From assembly GCF_009909615.1 (NCBI RefSeq), contig NZ_WWNE01000007.1:63052-127051 (forward strand): a stretch of DNA of 64,000 bases, in the 5' to 3' direction. The translations under genes and the position numbers were made by a program. A model generated the notes under the pieces. The model did not search any database. It saw nothing but the letters and a program-made list of their open reading frames with translations, and was not told the origin of the DNA. Of this stretch, positions 17,921-27,071 are shown piece by piece. The stretch is from Acidiluteibacter ferrifornacis (GTDB taxonomy: Bacteria; Bacteroidota; Bacteroidia; Flavobacteriales_E; Vicingaceae). Numbering within the stretch: position 1 is the first letter of the stretch; every line of letters begins with the position of its first letter.

Positions 17921-20900
17921 TTAATCAATTACCACTAATTTCATAACTCTATTTATGTTTTCACTTTGAAAAGAAACAAAATAAATTCCTTTCTCAAAAG
18001 TATCAGTGCTAACACTTATGGTACTTTTACCGGCATTTATAGTTCCATTATGGATTTTCTTAACTAATTGACCATTAATATTCGTAATAAAAACATTTGC
18101 TTGCATCGTCATGTTTAAGTTCATATAAACCTTGACATCACCATTCGTTGGATTAGGCATCAATTTCATTGAAAGGCTATTCGTATTAGCTACAATTGAA
18201 GTCGCTATACAATTAGGATCGTAATAAGCTGTTACCGGTATTCTTGAAAACTTACAAACTTCTTGTACTTCCCAATCATAGAAGAAATAATAGTAATCTA
18301 ACGCAGCTCCCGAAGCACTATTGCTAGTAATACTAACTATTCCGTTATCGTAGGGATACTTTGCACCAGCGTTATTCCTAAATAAATTAGGATTTGAATT
18401 TAACGCCACACCTAACTGATAATCAACCCCTACTGGAACATCAAAATCTAAAGTTACTCGTTGTGTTCCATTAGGAATGTTAACAACTTTACTTTCTAAA
18501 ATAGCTCCATTACTATTTCTTAACTGGATAGTTCTGTTCCCTGCTCCATCAGCATAAACAAGAACTGATTTCAATTTAAAAGCTTTTAAAGCAGTAAAAT
18601 TTAGATGCTGATTTCCTGCGAATGAAGCTCCCGTTCCAAATGAGTTGTTTTTTGGACCTACAGATACTCTTCCAGCAGAACTAGTTGCCTCTGCGTAATA
18701 GGTGACATCATTAGTTACCAATGGAGCAGTAAAAGGATTTCCGGTACCAACCAAATTTCCTCCAGAGGAAGCATCATACCAATTAATTGTTCCAGTACCC
18801 GTTACTGAAATCACTGCAGCTCCATTTGGACAAGCCGTATCAGACTTAAAGTTGGTGACTCTAGGACGCCTTACGGTTACATATGAATTTCTTACAGTTG
18901 AGTCTGTACCAAATGAATTGGAAGTAACTAATTTAACATTATAAACTCCATTAGTAGTATATGCTTTATTTGGATTTTGCTGAGTAGATTGAGTTCCATC
19001 ACCAAAATCCCACGCCCATGTTGATGGACCATTTAATGAATAATCAAAGAATTGAACGCTTCCTGAGCAAGTTGTATCCTCACTCACATAAAAACTTGTG
19101 GTTGGTGCTGCTGTTGGTAAAATACACGTCCAATTAATTTCAAATCCTCCCTCAGTTTGACCTACATCAGTAATAAACCTTAAAGTAATTGCACTTCTTG
19201 TTGAGGTTATAGTCGTTGGAATATTATTATTACAGAAAACCCCTAAACTAGGGTTATTTACTGAAGGGCCATCAAAAACTTCTAAATAATCATAATTACA
19301 CGAATTTCCTTGTCCGGCCTCCACATCAAAATTGATAAAATCTAAACGAACAGCACTTGCTCCTGTAGGTGCAATAGTTATTGTAGAATTGGTATTATCC
19401 TCATAATTTGCAGAAGAACCACCTGAGTCAAATAGCTTCCCACTACAACCAGTTTGAGTTACGTTTACTCCATTAGTTAATTTAGTATTACATAGGTTCA
19501 TGGTATCAACTGAAATATAACCCAATTTCACTATGGAATCGATTCCACAAGTTCCTCCGTCGGTTATTAATGTAACATCAAAGTTTCCAATTGAAGTATA
19601 ATTTTTTACAGGGTTGTAGGCTGTAGAAGAAGTACCATCACCAAATCTCCAAATAAAACTAGAACCATTATTACTGTTGTTTTGAAAAACAACTCGGTGT
19701 GGTGCAATACAAGAAGATGTATCTGTAGAGTTAAAGTCAGAAAGGACTCCTGGTTGATAAGCATTACCAACACCAACTGCATACCATGCGTTGGTTACAG
19801 ATTCCACTTGACGTGAACAAGCTCCATATAAATCTATTGCAGAACGAATAGAATAAAACCTTGCATCTGCAAAATCAGAATTTTGTGATAAATACACTGT
19901 TAAAGTTCTAAATGCGATTTTACTAGCAGTATCAATTCCTAATCCATTCACGGAGTAGTTATTGGATAAATCATTCGTTCCAGTTCCTCCGTTTGTTAAC
20001 AAATAAAACCAAAAATTTTGAACCCCACTATTGGAATGCACTCCACAATAATCATTTGATTGAAGAGGAGTACCACAATTAGGATTCGTCCAAGAATTTC
20101 CTCCATAAGTATCTGGATCACCAAACGCATTAGGATTTACCATACTTCGAATGGCATTTCCTAAATCGTCTCCTATTAACCAATCTGCATTAGTAGGACG
20201 CGCATAAAATTCAATCGCAGTACCAAAAATATCAGAGAATGACTCATTTAACGCGCCGGATTCTCTTTGGTAAATAAGGTCCGCTGTATTAGAGGTTAGT
20301 CCATGAGCAATTTCATGACCCGCAATATCAATAGCTGTTAAAGGTGAATTTAAGCTTGAATTAGGATTCCCATCTCCATAAGTCATACGTTGACCATCCC
20401 AAAAAGCATTGGCATAATTTTGATCATAATGCACATAACTATATAAGGCAAAACCATTTCCATCAATACTATTTCTATTGTGAATATTCAAAAAGTAATC
20501 ATAGGTTTGCTCAGCTCCCCAGTGCGCATCTGTTGCATATTCGTCTTGCTGCGCATTCACATTATTCCAAACATTATCAGTGTCTAAAAAGTCAACAGCT
20601 GATCCATATGAAGTTCCGGTATTGCAATCTAATGTAATAATCCCATTTCCACGTTCTGCTTCTCTTAACCTGAAACTGTTTACTGCCGTACTGTCGGTAG
20701 TGATTACTCTTGTGCCACTATAAGCTGTATTAGCTGTACCTTTAGAATCGCCAGTATGAATTTGACCATTCATAAAAATCAATTCACCACTTGTAGCATC
20801 AATATAATATTCAGCTCTTGACATAGGTTCGTGGGCGTAAATATTAAATTTCCAAGCCGTTCTATAGTCCTTCTTTTCATAATCAATATGATGAGGAATA

Positions 20901-21457
20901 ATTACCAATTCCCCGCTTGGGTAATAAGTGGCATCTGCATCATTCATAATTATTTTAAGATGCCTTTCCTCTTCTTCAACTTCCCATTTGTATCGATTAG
21001 CCCCGATATGGTTTAATGCAAAAAGTAATCCTCTCTTTTCTGATAGAGAAGTATTCAAATTATAATTAGATAACATTAATGCAAATCCATTAATTGACTC
21101 TATTCTGCCATTTTTTGAGTGAACAATGTATCTAGCATGTTCAACTTTAACACCTTTGTAAAATTGCTGATAGGTGGCGTGAGTATAACCAAGACCATCT
21201 CCTTCTGTCTTTAGGAGTTTAAATGTAGTACCAGGACTTCTCTTAAAAATAATTTTTAAGATAGACTCTAATTGAGTGTCAGATGGTTGACTAAAATCAT
21301 TAAATCTGATATACGCTGGTGCTTCTGTTTTAGCGGTATACCTTATTTCTACTGCTCCGTTTATTTTAGCTTGAGCATCTGCACCTGTTAAGGTGTTTGC
21401 TGACAATGTAATGGATAAAACAAAAAGGAAGAATAGAGTTAAAAACTTATTATTCAT
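17921..21457 (-). CDS. Secreted M4 (thermolysin-type) metalloprotease with PKD and CUB domains and T9SS tail
   Basis: The 1178-residue preproprotein has a signal peptide (1-20, ending LSANT) and an FTP/PepSY-type propeptide over roughly the next 200 residues. The M4 catalytic domain follows: zinc ligands H381 and H385 in HEIAH, and E405 in GALNESFSDIFG. After it come a PKD domain 573-650 (WRFGDGTSS), a CUB domain ~655-776 (DYLEVFDGPS), a second PKD ~780-857 (WAWDFGDGTQS), an Ig-like domain to ~930, an unassigned beta-rich region and a type A T9SS sorting domain ~1095-1178 (LMPNPTNGDV, KGIYFVSF). It is probably an extracellular endopeptidase used to degrade proteins as nutrient. It has its own terminator. 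Confidence 0.93.
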   Translation of the reverse strand: MNNKFLTLFFLFVLSITLSANTLTGADAQAKINGAVEIRYTAKTEAPAYIRFNDFSQPSDTQLESILKIIFKRSPGTTFKLLKTEGDGLGYTHATYQQFYKGVKVEHARYIVHSKNGRIESINGFALMLSNYNLNTSLSEKRGLLFALNHIGANRYKWEVEEEERHLKIIMNDADATYYPSGELVIIPHHIDYEKKDYRTAWKFNIYAHEPMSRAEYYIDATSGELIFMNGQIHTGDSKGTANTAYSGTRVITTDSTAVNSFRLREAERGNGIITLDCNTGTSYGSAVDFLDTDNVWNNVNAQQDEYATDAHWGAEQTYDYFLNIHNRNSIDGNGFALYSYVHYDQNYANAFWDGQRMTYGDGNPNSSLNSPLTAIDIAGHEIAHGLTSNTADLIYQRESGALNESFSDIFGTAIEFYARPTNADWLIGDDLGNAIRSMVNPNAFGDPDTYGGNSWTNPNCGTPLQSNDYCGVHSNSGVQNFWFYLLTNGGTGTNDLSNNYSVNGLGIDTASKIAFRTLTVYLSQNSDFADARFYSIRSAIDLYGACSRQVESVTNAWYAVGVGNAYQPGVLSDFNSTDTSSCIAPHRVVFQNNSNNGSSFIWRFGDGTSSTAYNPVKNYTSIGNFDVTLITDGGTCGIDSIVKLGYISVDTMNLCNTKLTNGVNVTQTGCSGKLFDSGGSSANYEDNTNSTITIAPTGASAVRLDFINFDVEAGQGNSCNYDYLEVFDGPSVNNPSLGVFCNNNIPTTITSTRSAITLRFITDVGQTEGGFEINWTCILPTAAPTTSFYVSEDTTCSGSVQFFDYSLNGPSTWAWDFGDGTQSTQQNPNKAYTTNGVYNVKLVTSNSFGTDSTVRNSYVTVRRPRVTNFKSDTACPNGAAVISVTGTGTINWYDASSGGNLVGTGNPFTAPLVTNDVTYYAEATSSAGRVSVGPKNNSFGTGASFAGNQHLNFTALKAFKLKSVLVYADGAGNRTIQLRNSNGAILESKVVNIPNGTQRVTLDFDVPVGVDYQLGVALNSNPNLFRNNAGAKYPYDNGIVSITSNSASGAALDYYYFFYDWEVQEVCKFSRIPVTAYYDPNCIATSIVANTNSLSMKLMPNPTNGDVKVYMNLNMTMQANVFITNINGQLVKKIHNGTINAGKSTISVSTDTFEKGIYFVSFQSENINRVMKLVVID

Positions 21458-21554
21458 ATAATTAAACTATGTATGTGTAATTGCTTAATATAAAGCGACC
21501 CTAAATTAACAATTTATTTACGAAAGGGTTTTGTAAAGGGATTGACAAATGGGA

Positions 21555-23603
21555 TTATCTCGTTATAATTACTCCTTTTTCTAACAGTGAATGAGTCATA
21601 TTTAGATTGACTTCCCAATTTCTGGCATCCCATGGTTTTAAATTTGAAGAAAGGTATATCATCTTTGCGTTCTTAAATACCTGATTATTGTATTTTAAAT
21701 CAATTATTTGTTCAAATTCATTGTCCAAAAAGTAGTTGAATAGCAATTCATTTTCATGTATAATAATAGAGCTAAAATCACTAATTACGATACTATTACC
21801 ACTTATCTTATCAGCGTATACCCAATCTAATAAATTGGGAGAATTGATATAATATCTAGATACGCCAAGACTATCTAAAACCGGCTGAATGGAATAATTC
21901 CAATCTGACGAATTCTTTATGCTATCTACATCTGAATATAAAAAAGCCTCATCAGATCTGACAAGTGCGATGACATTTGCTTCTCGAATCGAGTAAAAAA
22001 TAACATTCTCCTGATTAAATGAACGATACGATTTGTATAAGAATGAGGTAAAAAGCAGTACAACTAAAGTTAAACTTATAAAAATTCCCTTTTTCCAATA
22101 CAACTGAAAAGCACAAATCATAAAAAATAGGATGAAATAAATTAGAAAAAGTTGTAAAGAGTCAATCCATAAACGATCTATAGAAGCATATGGTAATGAA
22201 CTTATATTATTGATGCCATATGCCAAAAAGTCGCCCAAATGGTCAATCAACCAACCACAACCTTTTGCCAATTCAGAAGATAGAAAATGAACTACAATTA
22301 ACAGCAAACCACCTACTAAAAGCATAAATGCCATAGGAATTGCTAAATAGTTAGATAATAAAAAATAGGTAGGAAATTGATGAAAATAATAAAGAGCGAT
22401 TGGGAAAGTTGAGATTTGTGCCGCAAAAGAAACGACAGTCAATCCCCAAACAGAATTCCAGATTCTATTATTGGTTTTTAAAAGCTTAAATAGTAATGGA
22501 TAAATGGAAACAATGCCTAACACTGCAATATAAGATAGTTGAAAGCCAACATGAAATAGATAGTTAGGATTCATAACTAAGATAAAAAATGCTGAAGCCG
22601 CCAAAGTATTGTACACATTTGGATGATTTAACTTCAGGTTAGCAATAACTATAAATGAAAACATCCAAACCGCTCTTAATACTGAGGGTGATAATCCAGT
22701 AATAAAAGCGTAACTCCATAAGAATATGAGAATTATAATTGCTTGGAGACGCTGATATTTTTTATTCTTAAATAAGAGGTTGAACAAAAATTCCAACACC
22801 TTATAAATTATTCCTACATGTAAACCCGAAACTGCTAATACGTGCATCGCACCAGCAATAGAAAAGCCTTGTTTTAGTTCTACCTCCAACTCAGATTTAT
22901 CTCCTACAACCAACGCGCTCACTATTGCCAGTGCTTCTTTTTTCTTTAGATATTTTTCAAAAATGTATTTAACTTGACGCTGAACTTTTTTAGCGATAAT
23001 GATGGGAGAAAAGTATGTTCCGACTTCTGCATTTGACCAGTTTTCAGAGGAAAGGTAGGTTTGTTGATAAATATACTTTCTTTTCATAAAGTTAGCATAA
23101 TCGAATGTAGCAGGATTTTTACGCCCTTGTATCGATTGAAATTGCGAACGAAAATAGATTTTATCCCCAACTTCTAATTCCAATGCCGCACGATCCTTCT
23201 CCAGGTATACTAGAACATCATTGTTAATAAATCTACCGGCATCCCCTTCTGAAGAAATAATATTTGCGATAGCTTGCACTGAATTTTCCTTTTCTAAAGG
23301 ATGGTCTATTATCTGTGCATAATAGATGTTGTTATCCTCCTCTGAAAACAAATAAATGTTTTGAGTATGAAAAGCACTTGCAAAATACCCTCCGATAAAA
23401 GAAGACATTAAATAAAATAGTCCAGGAATCCATCTATTATAATAGCTGAACTTTAATCTTAAGGAAAGTAAAAGTAGGGGAACGAATATCAATGCAATAC
23501 TGAGTACTACATTGAATTCGATGTAAAAATTATCACAACAAACTATACCCAATGCAAACGCAAAGAACAACCGAACTAATGGAATTTTTCCCCAATGAAA
23601 CAC
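21555..23603 (-). CDS. comEC: ComEC/Rec2-family DNA uptake membrane protein
   Basis: The 682-residue polytopic membrane protein has an N-terminal DUF4131-type region with a soluble OB-like loop, then the competence domain with MHVLAVSGLHVGIIY and GLSPSVLRAVWMFSF. About ten hydrophobic segments are visible. ComEC forms the inner-membrane channel for single-stranded DNA in natural transformation. The C-terminal metallo-beta-lactamase domain of longer relatives is absent: the last ~170 residues contain no HxHxDH. Short forms are common in Bacteroidota. The start is a GTG. It lies downstream of the SpoIID-like gene on the same strand, 35 nt away. Confidence 0.88.
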   Translation of the reverse strand: MFHWGKIPLVRLFFAFALGIVCCDNFYIEFNVVLSIALIFVPLLLLSLRLKFSYYNRWIPGLFYLMSSFIGGYFASAFHTQNIYLFSEEDNNIYYAQIIDHPLEKENSVQAIANIISSEGDAGRFINNDVLVYLEKDRAALELEVGDKIYFRSQFQSIQGRKNPATFDYANFMKRKYIYQQTYLSSENWSNAEVGTYFSPIIIAKKVQRQVKYIFEKYLKKKEALAIVSALVVGDKSELEVELKQGFSIAGAMHVLAVSGLHVGIIYKVLEFLFNLLFKNKKYQRLQAIIILIFLWSYAFITGLSPSVLRAVWMFSFIVIANLKLNHPNVYNTLAASAFFILVMNPNYLFHVGFQLSYIAVLGIVSIYPLLFKLLKTNNRIWNSVWGLTVVSFAAQISTFPIALYYFHQFPTYFLLSNYLAIPMAFMLLVGGLLLIVVHFLSSELAKGCGWLIDHLGDFLAYGINNISSLPYASIDRLWIDSLQLFLIYFILFFMICAFQLYWKKGIFISLTLVVLLFTSFLYKSYRSFNQENVIFYSIREANVIALVRSDEAFLYSDVDSIKNSSDWNYSIQPVLDSLGVSRYYINSPNLLDWVYADKISGNSIVISDFSSIIIHENELLFNYFLDNEFEQIIDLKYNNQVFKNAKMIYLSSNLKPWDARNWEVNLNMTHSLLEKGVIITR

Positions 23604-23638
23604 TGCTATTTGAATTTAATAGCAGACAAGTTAATAAA

Positions 23639-24781
23639 TTAATCTTCTCTAAAGAACTCTAATGCAGAAAGATTGATTAGATGAACCCCTTTATAATACT
23701 TGTGAAGAATATCTGAATAGGAAAATCCAAGACGTGCCATTTCCATTGCACCTTGTTGGCAAAGCCCAACACCATGGCCGTATCCTCTTCCTTTCAAAAC
23801 CACTTTATCGCCTCTATTGTACACTGAAAAAAAAGTAGAACGTAGTTTCCAGTCATATCGAATATCTTCAACAGGTAACATTGATTGATTCATGTAGCTT
23901 AATGCTCTGGTGGTCTGGTTAAAATCCTTTCGTAAATCTTCTCGCGAAACCTTTGGCGCCTTTGACATAACGTAGTTATACCAGCTGTCCTTCGCAATTT
24001 CCTTTTCCCAGAAGGCATTAGATGTTTTAATGCAAAAAGTGTCCTTTACAACGTCTAAGTAGTACAAATTTTTACTCCACACATCTCCTGATTTTACAGT
24101 TTGTCCTCCGCAATTACTGTGAAATGCAGCAGTAATCAAATCGATGTCGCTATCTACAATAACGATACCTCTGGTACTCAGACTTGCTTTGGTGATTTGT
24201 TCAAAAAATGTCTTTCCATGATATGCTTGACAATGAACTCGATCGCATAAGTTATACCCATCAGCGTAGTGCTTGTTTAAATTAGCTAAAGCATAAGTCC
24301 GGCAAATGATTGCTTGTAGTTTATGATACTCCTCTACTGGTTTTCTACCAACCTCAGCTTCAACAACACCTGCAATATAGTTATCTAAGTCAATATTGTT
24401 GACCAACTGAAGACCTTTATTAGTCAATTGGATTTTTAAATTGTCATCATATCGCGTATCCTTTACGATTGGAGACTTTATTGAAATTTTAAAATGATTA
24501 TACCACCCTGTTCCAATAAAGTTTACTTTGCTAAAACTCCCAACCACACGGTTATTTTGAATCAATTGAATATGGGTGTCTACATACTTAACTACAACAA
24601 TATCTTGTGAATTAATTTCTTTTAAACGGCCCTTTTCTGTGAATATAGTATAGCTACCTGCACGTGGATTAAACTCAAAATGACTCACGGAATAATCTGC
24701 AAAAATGCCAATATTGATCAATTCAGCATGAATCAATAAGGTGTTAAAAAACAAGAAGAGAATGCAAATCAGCGACTTCAA
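23639..24781 (-). CDS. SpoIID/LytB-domain protein (peptidoglycan-related)
   Basis: The 380-residue protein starts at a TTG directly abutting the lpxB stop codon, with signal peptide MKSLICILFLFFNTLLIHAE. The SpoIID domain includes YIAGVVEAEVGRKP, KLQAIICRTYALAN, FHSNCGGQT and the C-terminal GYGHGVGLCQQGAMEMA. In sporulating Firmicutes SpoIID is a lytic transglycosylase; in Gram-negatives the family (LytB-like) is presumed to act on peptidoglycan in the periplasm. It probably forms an operon with lpxB upstream and comEC downstream. Confidence 0.85.
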   Translation of the reverse strand: MKSLICILFLFFNTLLIHAELINIGIFADYSVSHFEFNPRAGSYTIFTEKGRLKEINSQDIVVVKYVDTHIQLIQNNRVVGSFSKVNFIGTGWYNHFKISIKSPIVKDTRYDDNLKIQLTNKGLQLVNNIDLDNYIAGVVEAEVGRKPVEEYHKLQAIICRTYALANLNKHYADGYNLCDRVHCQAYHGKTFFEQITKASLSTRGIVIVDSDIDLITAAFHSNCGGQTVKSGDVWSKNLYYLDVVKDTFCIKTSNAFWEKEIAKDSWYNYVMSKAPKVSREDLRKDFNQTTRALSYMNQSMLPVEDIRYDWKLRSTFFSVYNRGDKVVLKGRGYGHGVGLCQQGAMEMARLGFSYSDILHKYYKGVHLINLSALEFFRED

Positions 24782-25900
24782 TTATTGTAAGTTTTCTAGC
24801 ATTAATCGAGCAGTCAATTCCGACGCTCCTACACCACCAAGAAGCTCAATTAGCTCTTTGTAATCTGCTTGCAATTTATTCCTCTTTTCTCCACCTATCA
24901 ATACCTTACCTAATTCTTCTTTCAACATCTTGGTGTTAAGTTCTCCTTGTATCAATTCTTTTACCACTTCTCGATCCATAATTAAGTTAACCAAGGAAAT
25001 ATACTTCACCTTTATTAACTGCTTTGCAATGTGATAAGAGACAAAACTCCCCTTATAACAAACCACTTCAGGCACTTGAAATAGCGCCGTTTCTAATGTT
25101 GCTGTACCAGAAGTTACTAACGCCGCTTCAGATTGCTGCAGTATATCATATGTTTTCCCAAAAATGACAGAGATTGAATTATCTTTTAAAAATGGTCTGT
25201 AAAGACTTTCATCTTGAGACGGAGCTCCTGCAATTACAAATTGGTGATTTGGATAATCCTTGACGACACTCAACATAATTGGCAACATCGTTGAGATTTC
25301 TTGCTTTCTACTTCCGGGTAAAAGAGCAATAATTGGCTTTTTTGTCAAATCATTTGTCCTTAAAAAATCCTCGAAGGTTGGTTGTTCTTTTCGCTCATTC
25401 TCAATAGCATCAATCAATGGGTGACCTACAAAATCAACCTCTACTTCAAACTTCTTATAAAAATCCTTTTCGAATGGTAAAATAACAAACATCTTGTCTA
25501 CCACTTTTTTAATCTTGTGAACTCGATTTTGTTTCCAAGCCCAAATTTGTGGAGAGATATAATAGAACACCTTTGTATTTAATGCCTTAACGTACTCAGC
25601 AATACGTAGATTAAATCCAGGATAATCAATCAAAATCACACAATCAGGCTGAAATTTGACAATATCTTGTTTACAGTGGTCAATATTCTTCAAAATGGTT
25701 CTTAAATTCATTACCACCTCAATAAACCCCATAAATGCTAAGTCTCTATAGTGTTTTACGAGAGTACCACCTTGCTCCTGCATCAAATCACCACCCCAAA
25801 AACGAAATTCAGCATTCGCGTCTTTTTTCTTTAACTCTTTCATCAAGTTAGAGCCATGTAAATCTCCCGAAGCTTCTCCAGCAATTATATAATACTTCAT
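24782..25900 (-). CDS. lpxB: Lipid-A-disaccharide synthase
   Basis: The 372-residue glycosyltransferase (GT19) joins UDP-2,3-diacylglucosamine and lipid X to make the lipid A disaccharide at the inner membrane. Diagnostic segments are the N-terminal GEASGDLHGSNLM, YISPQIWAWKQNR, FVGHPLID, LLPGSRKQEI and SGTATLETALF. The length is standard. The ATG is immediately next to the stop of the small membrane protein upstream. Together with lptD and a kdsC-like gene elsewhere in the window it shows an LPS outer membrane. Confidence 0.95.
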   Translation of the reverse strand: MKYYIIAGEASGDLHGSNLMKELKKKDANAEFRFWGGDLMQEQGGTLVKHYRDLAFMGFIEVVMNLRTILKNIDHCKQDIVKFQPDCVILIDYPGFNLRIAEYVKALNTKVFYYISPQIWAWKQNRVHKIKKVVDKMFVILPFEKDFYKKFEVEVDFVGHPLIDAIENERKEQPTFEDFLRTNDLTKKPIIALLPGSRKQEISTMLPIMLSVVKDYPNHQFVIAGAPSQDESLYRPFLKDNSISVIFGKTYDILQQSEAALVTSGTATLETALFQVPEVVCYKGSFVSYHIAKQLIKVKYISLVNLIMDREVVKELIQGELNTKMLKEELGKVLIGGEKRNKLQADYKELIELLGGVGASELTARLMLENLQ

Positions 25901-26203
25901 TTAAAGTGTTCCATTAACTAGTTTATAAACCACCACACCAAAAGCATATAAGAAGGTAGAAAATACAACACCTCTAGCAGCTTTGTCCATTTCTTTGTAA
26001 TAAAATAAAAAGAATATTCCCATGTTGGAAATAGCACACAAACTCAAAATTTTCACCATTGTTTCTGCAAATGCCAACTTTCTTAAAAAATCAGGAACTT
26101 GAAGATATGCATATGTCGAGAGGTAAAATCCGCCTAAAACAAGAAGTGGTAATATTAGTCCCACAATTATTCCAAACAGTATCGTATCTAGTTTATCCCT
26201 CAT
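25901..26203 (-). CDS. Small conserved membrane protein
   Basis: The 100-residue protein has three hydrophobic segments (about 8-33, 45-68 and 78-97) and a charged KEMDKAARG loop between the second and third. I do not recognise a named domain. It sits between surE and lpxB in a tight run: its ATG overlaps the surE stop by 11 nt and its own stop abuts the lpxB ATG. Translational coupling with both is likely. Confidence 0.75.
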   Translation of the reverse strand: MRDKLDTILFGIIVGLILPLLVLGGFYLSTYAYLQVPDFLRKLAFAETMVKILSLCAISNMGIFFLFYYKEMDKAARGVVFSTFLYAFGVVVYKLVNGTL

Positions 26204-26972
26204 TTTCCAACTCTTTTAATTGATCAATCGATTTGTAAGCAGTTACGTCATACTGAACAGGAACGATGCTAACAAAACCATTTGCTAAGGCCCATTCATC
26301 AGTATCCTCATTGTTCGGCTCATGATTGACAAATTTACCACTTAACCAATAATAAGGTTTACCTGATGGATCATGACGTTCGTCAAATTCCTCCTCCCAA
26401 ACTGCATTAGCTTGACGACATACTTTAATCCCACGAATTAAGTCTGAAGTAAGAGCCGGAAAATTAACATTCCAGCAGGTGTGTTTTTTCATTGGGTTAG
26501 CTAAGGCGAACTTGATGATTCGCTCAATATATGCTGTTGCAGGTATAAAATCAGCGTCAATACTATGATCGCACAATGAAAAACCTATGGAAGGAATACC
26601 TTCAATGGCACCTTCTACTGCAGCTGACATCGTTCCGCTATATATTACATTAATAGATGAATTAGAACCATGATTAATTCCTGAAATGATTAAGTCAGGT
26701 TTGGATTCCAACACTTTTGCCATCGCTATTTTAACACAATCGACTGGAGTGCCCGAACAACTAAAAGCCTTTACTCCCTCAATTGGAGCAGGCACTATTC
26801 GTAGCATCGAATTCATCGTGATGGCATGTCCCATTCCACTTTGTGGTTTATCGGGAGCTACAACAACAATATTATTGGTTATTTTTTTAGCCGTTTCAAT
26901 CAATGTTAAAATCCCTGGAGCAGTGATTCCATCATCGTTTGTTACTAAAATTAATGGATTTTCTATCGACAT
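26193..26972 (-). CDS. surE: 5'/3'-nucleotidase SurE
   Basis: The 259-residue metallophosphatase dephosphorylates nucleoside monophosphates (and often 3'-AMP or polyphosphate) in the cytoplasm. The metal site is visible as ILVTNDDGITAPG at the N-terminus and SGINHGSN near residue 95. YSGTMSAAVEGAI and the C-terminal VPVQYDVTA match the family. The length is typical. It heads the minus-strand run with the small membrane protein, lpxB, the SpoIID-like gene and comEC. Confidence 0.95.
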   Translation of the reverse strand: MSIENPLILVTNDDGITAPGILTLIETAKKITNNIVVVAPDKPQSGMGHAITMNSMLRIVPAPIEGVKAFSCSGTPVDCVKIAMAKVLESKPDLIISGINHGSNSSINVIYSGTMSAAVEGAIEGIPSIGFSLCDHSIDADFIPATAYIERIIKFALANPMKKHTCWNVNFPALTSDLIRGIKVCRQANAVWEEEFDERHDPSGKPYYWLSGKFVNHEPNNEDTDEWALANGFVSIVPVQYDVTAYKSIDQLKELENEG

Positions 26973-27059
26973 AATTCAACCTCTATAATTGAGTTACAAA
27001 CTTAAGTTTAAAATAATAAAAAGCGATTGCTACAAGAAGGGTATAAACTATAGTTTTTC

Positions 27060-27067
27060 TAAGTTTG
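27060..27067 (+). promoter_or_regulatory. -7 box (TAAGTTTG) 4 nt before a GTG start
   Basis: It is a perfect TAnnTTTG match ending 4 nt upstream of the GTG start of the flavoprotein gene. If used, transcription would start at or within a few bases of the start codon, giving a leaderless mRNA. No clear -33 TTTG was seen at normal spacing. Confidence 0.4.
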
Positions 27068-27071
27068 TAGT

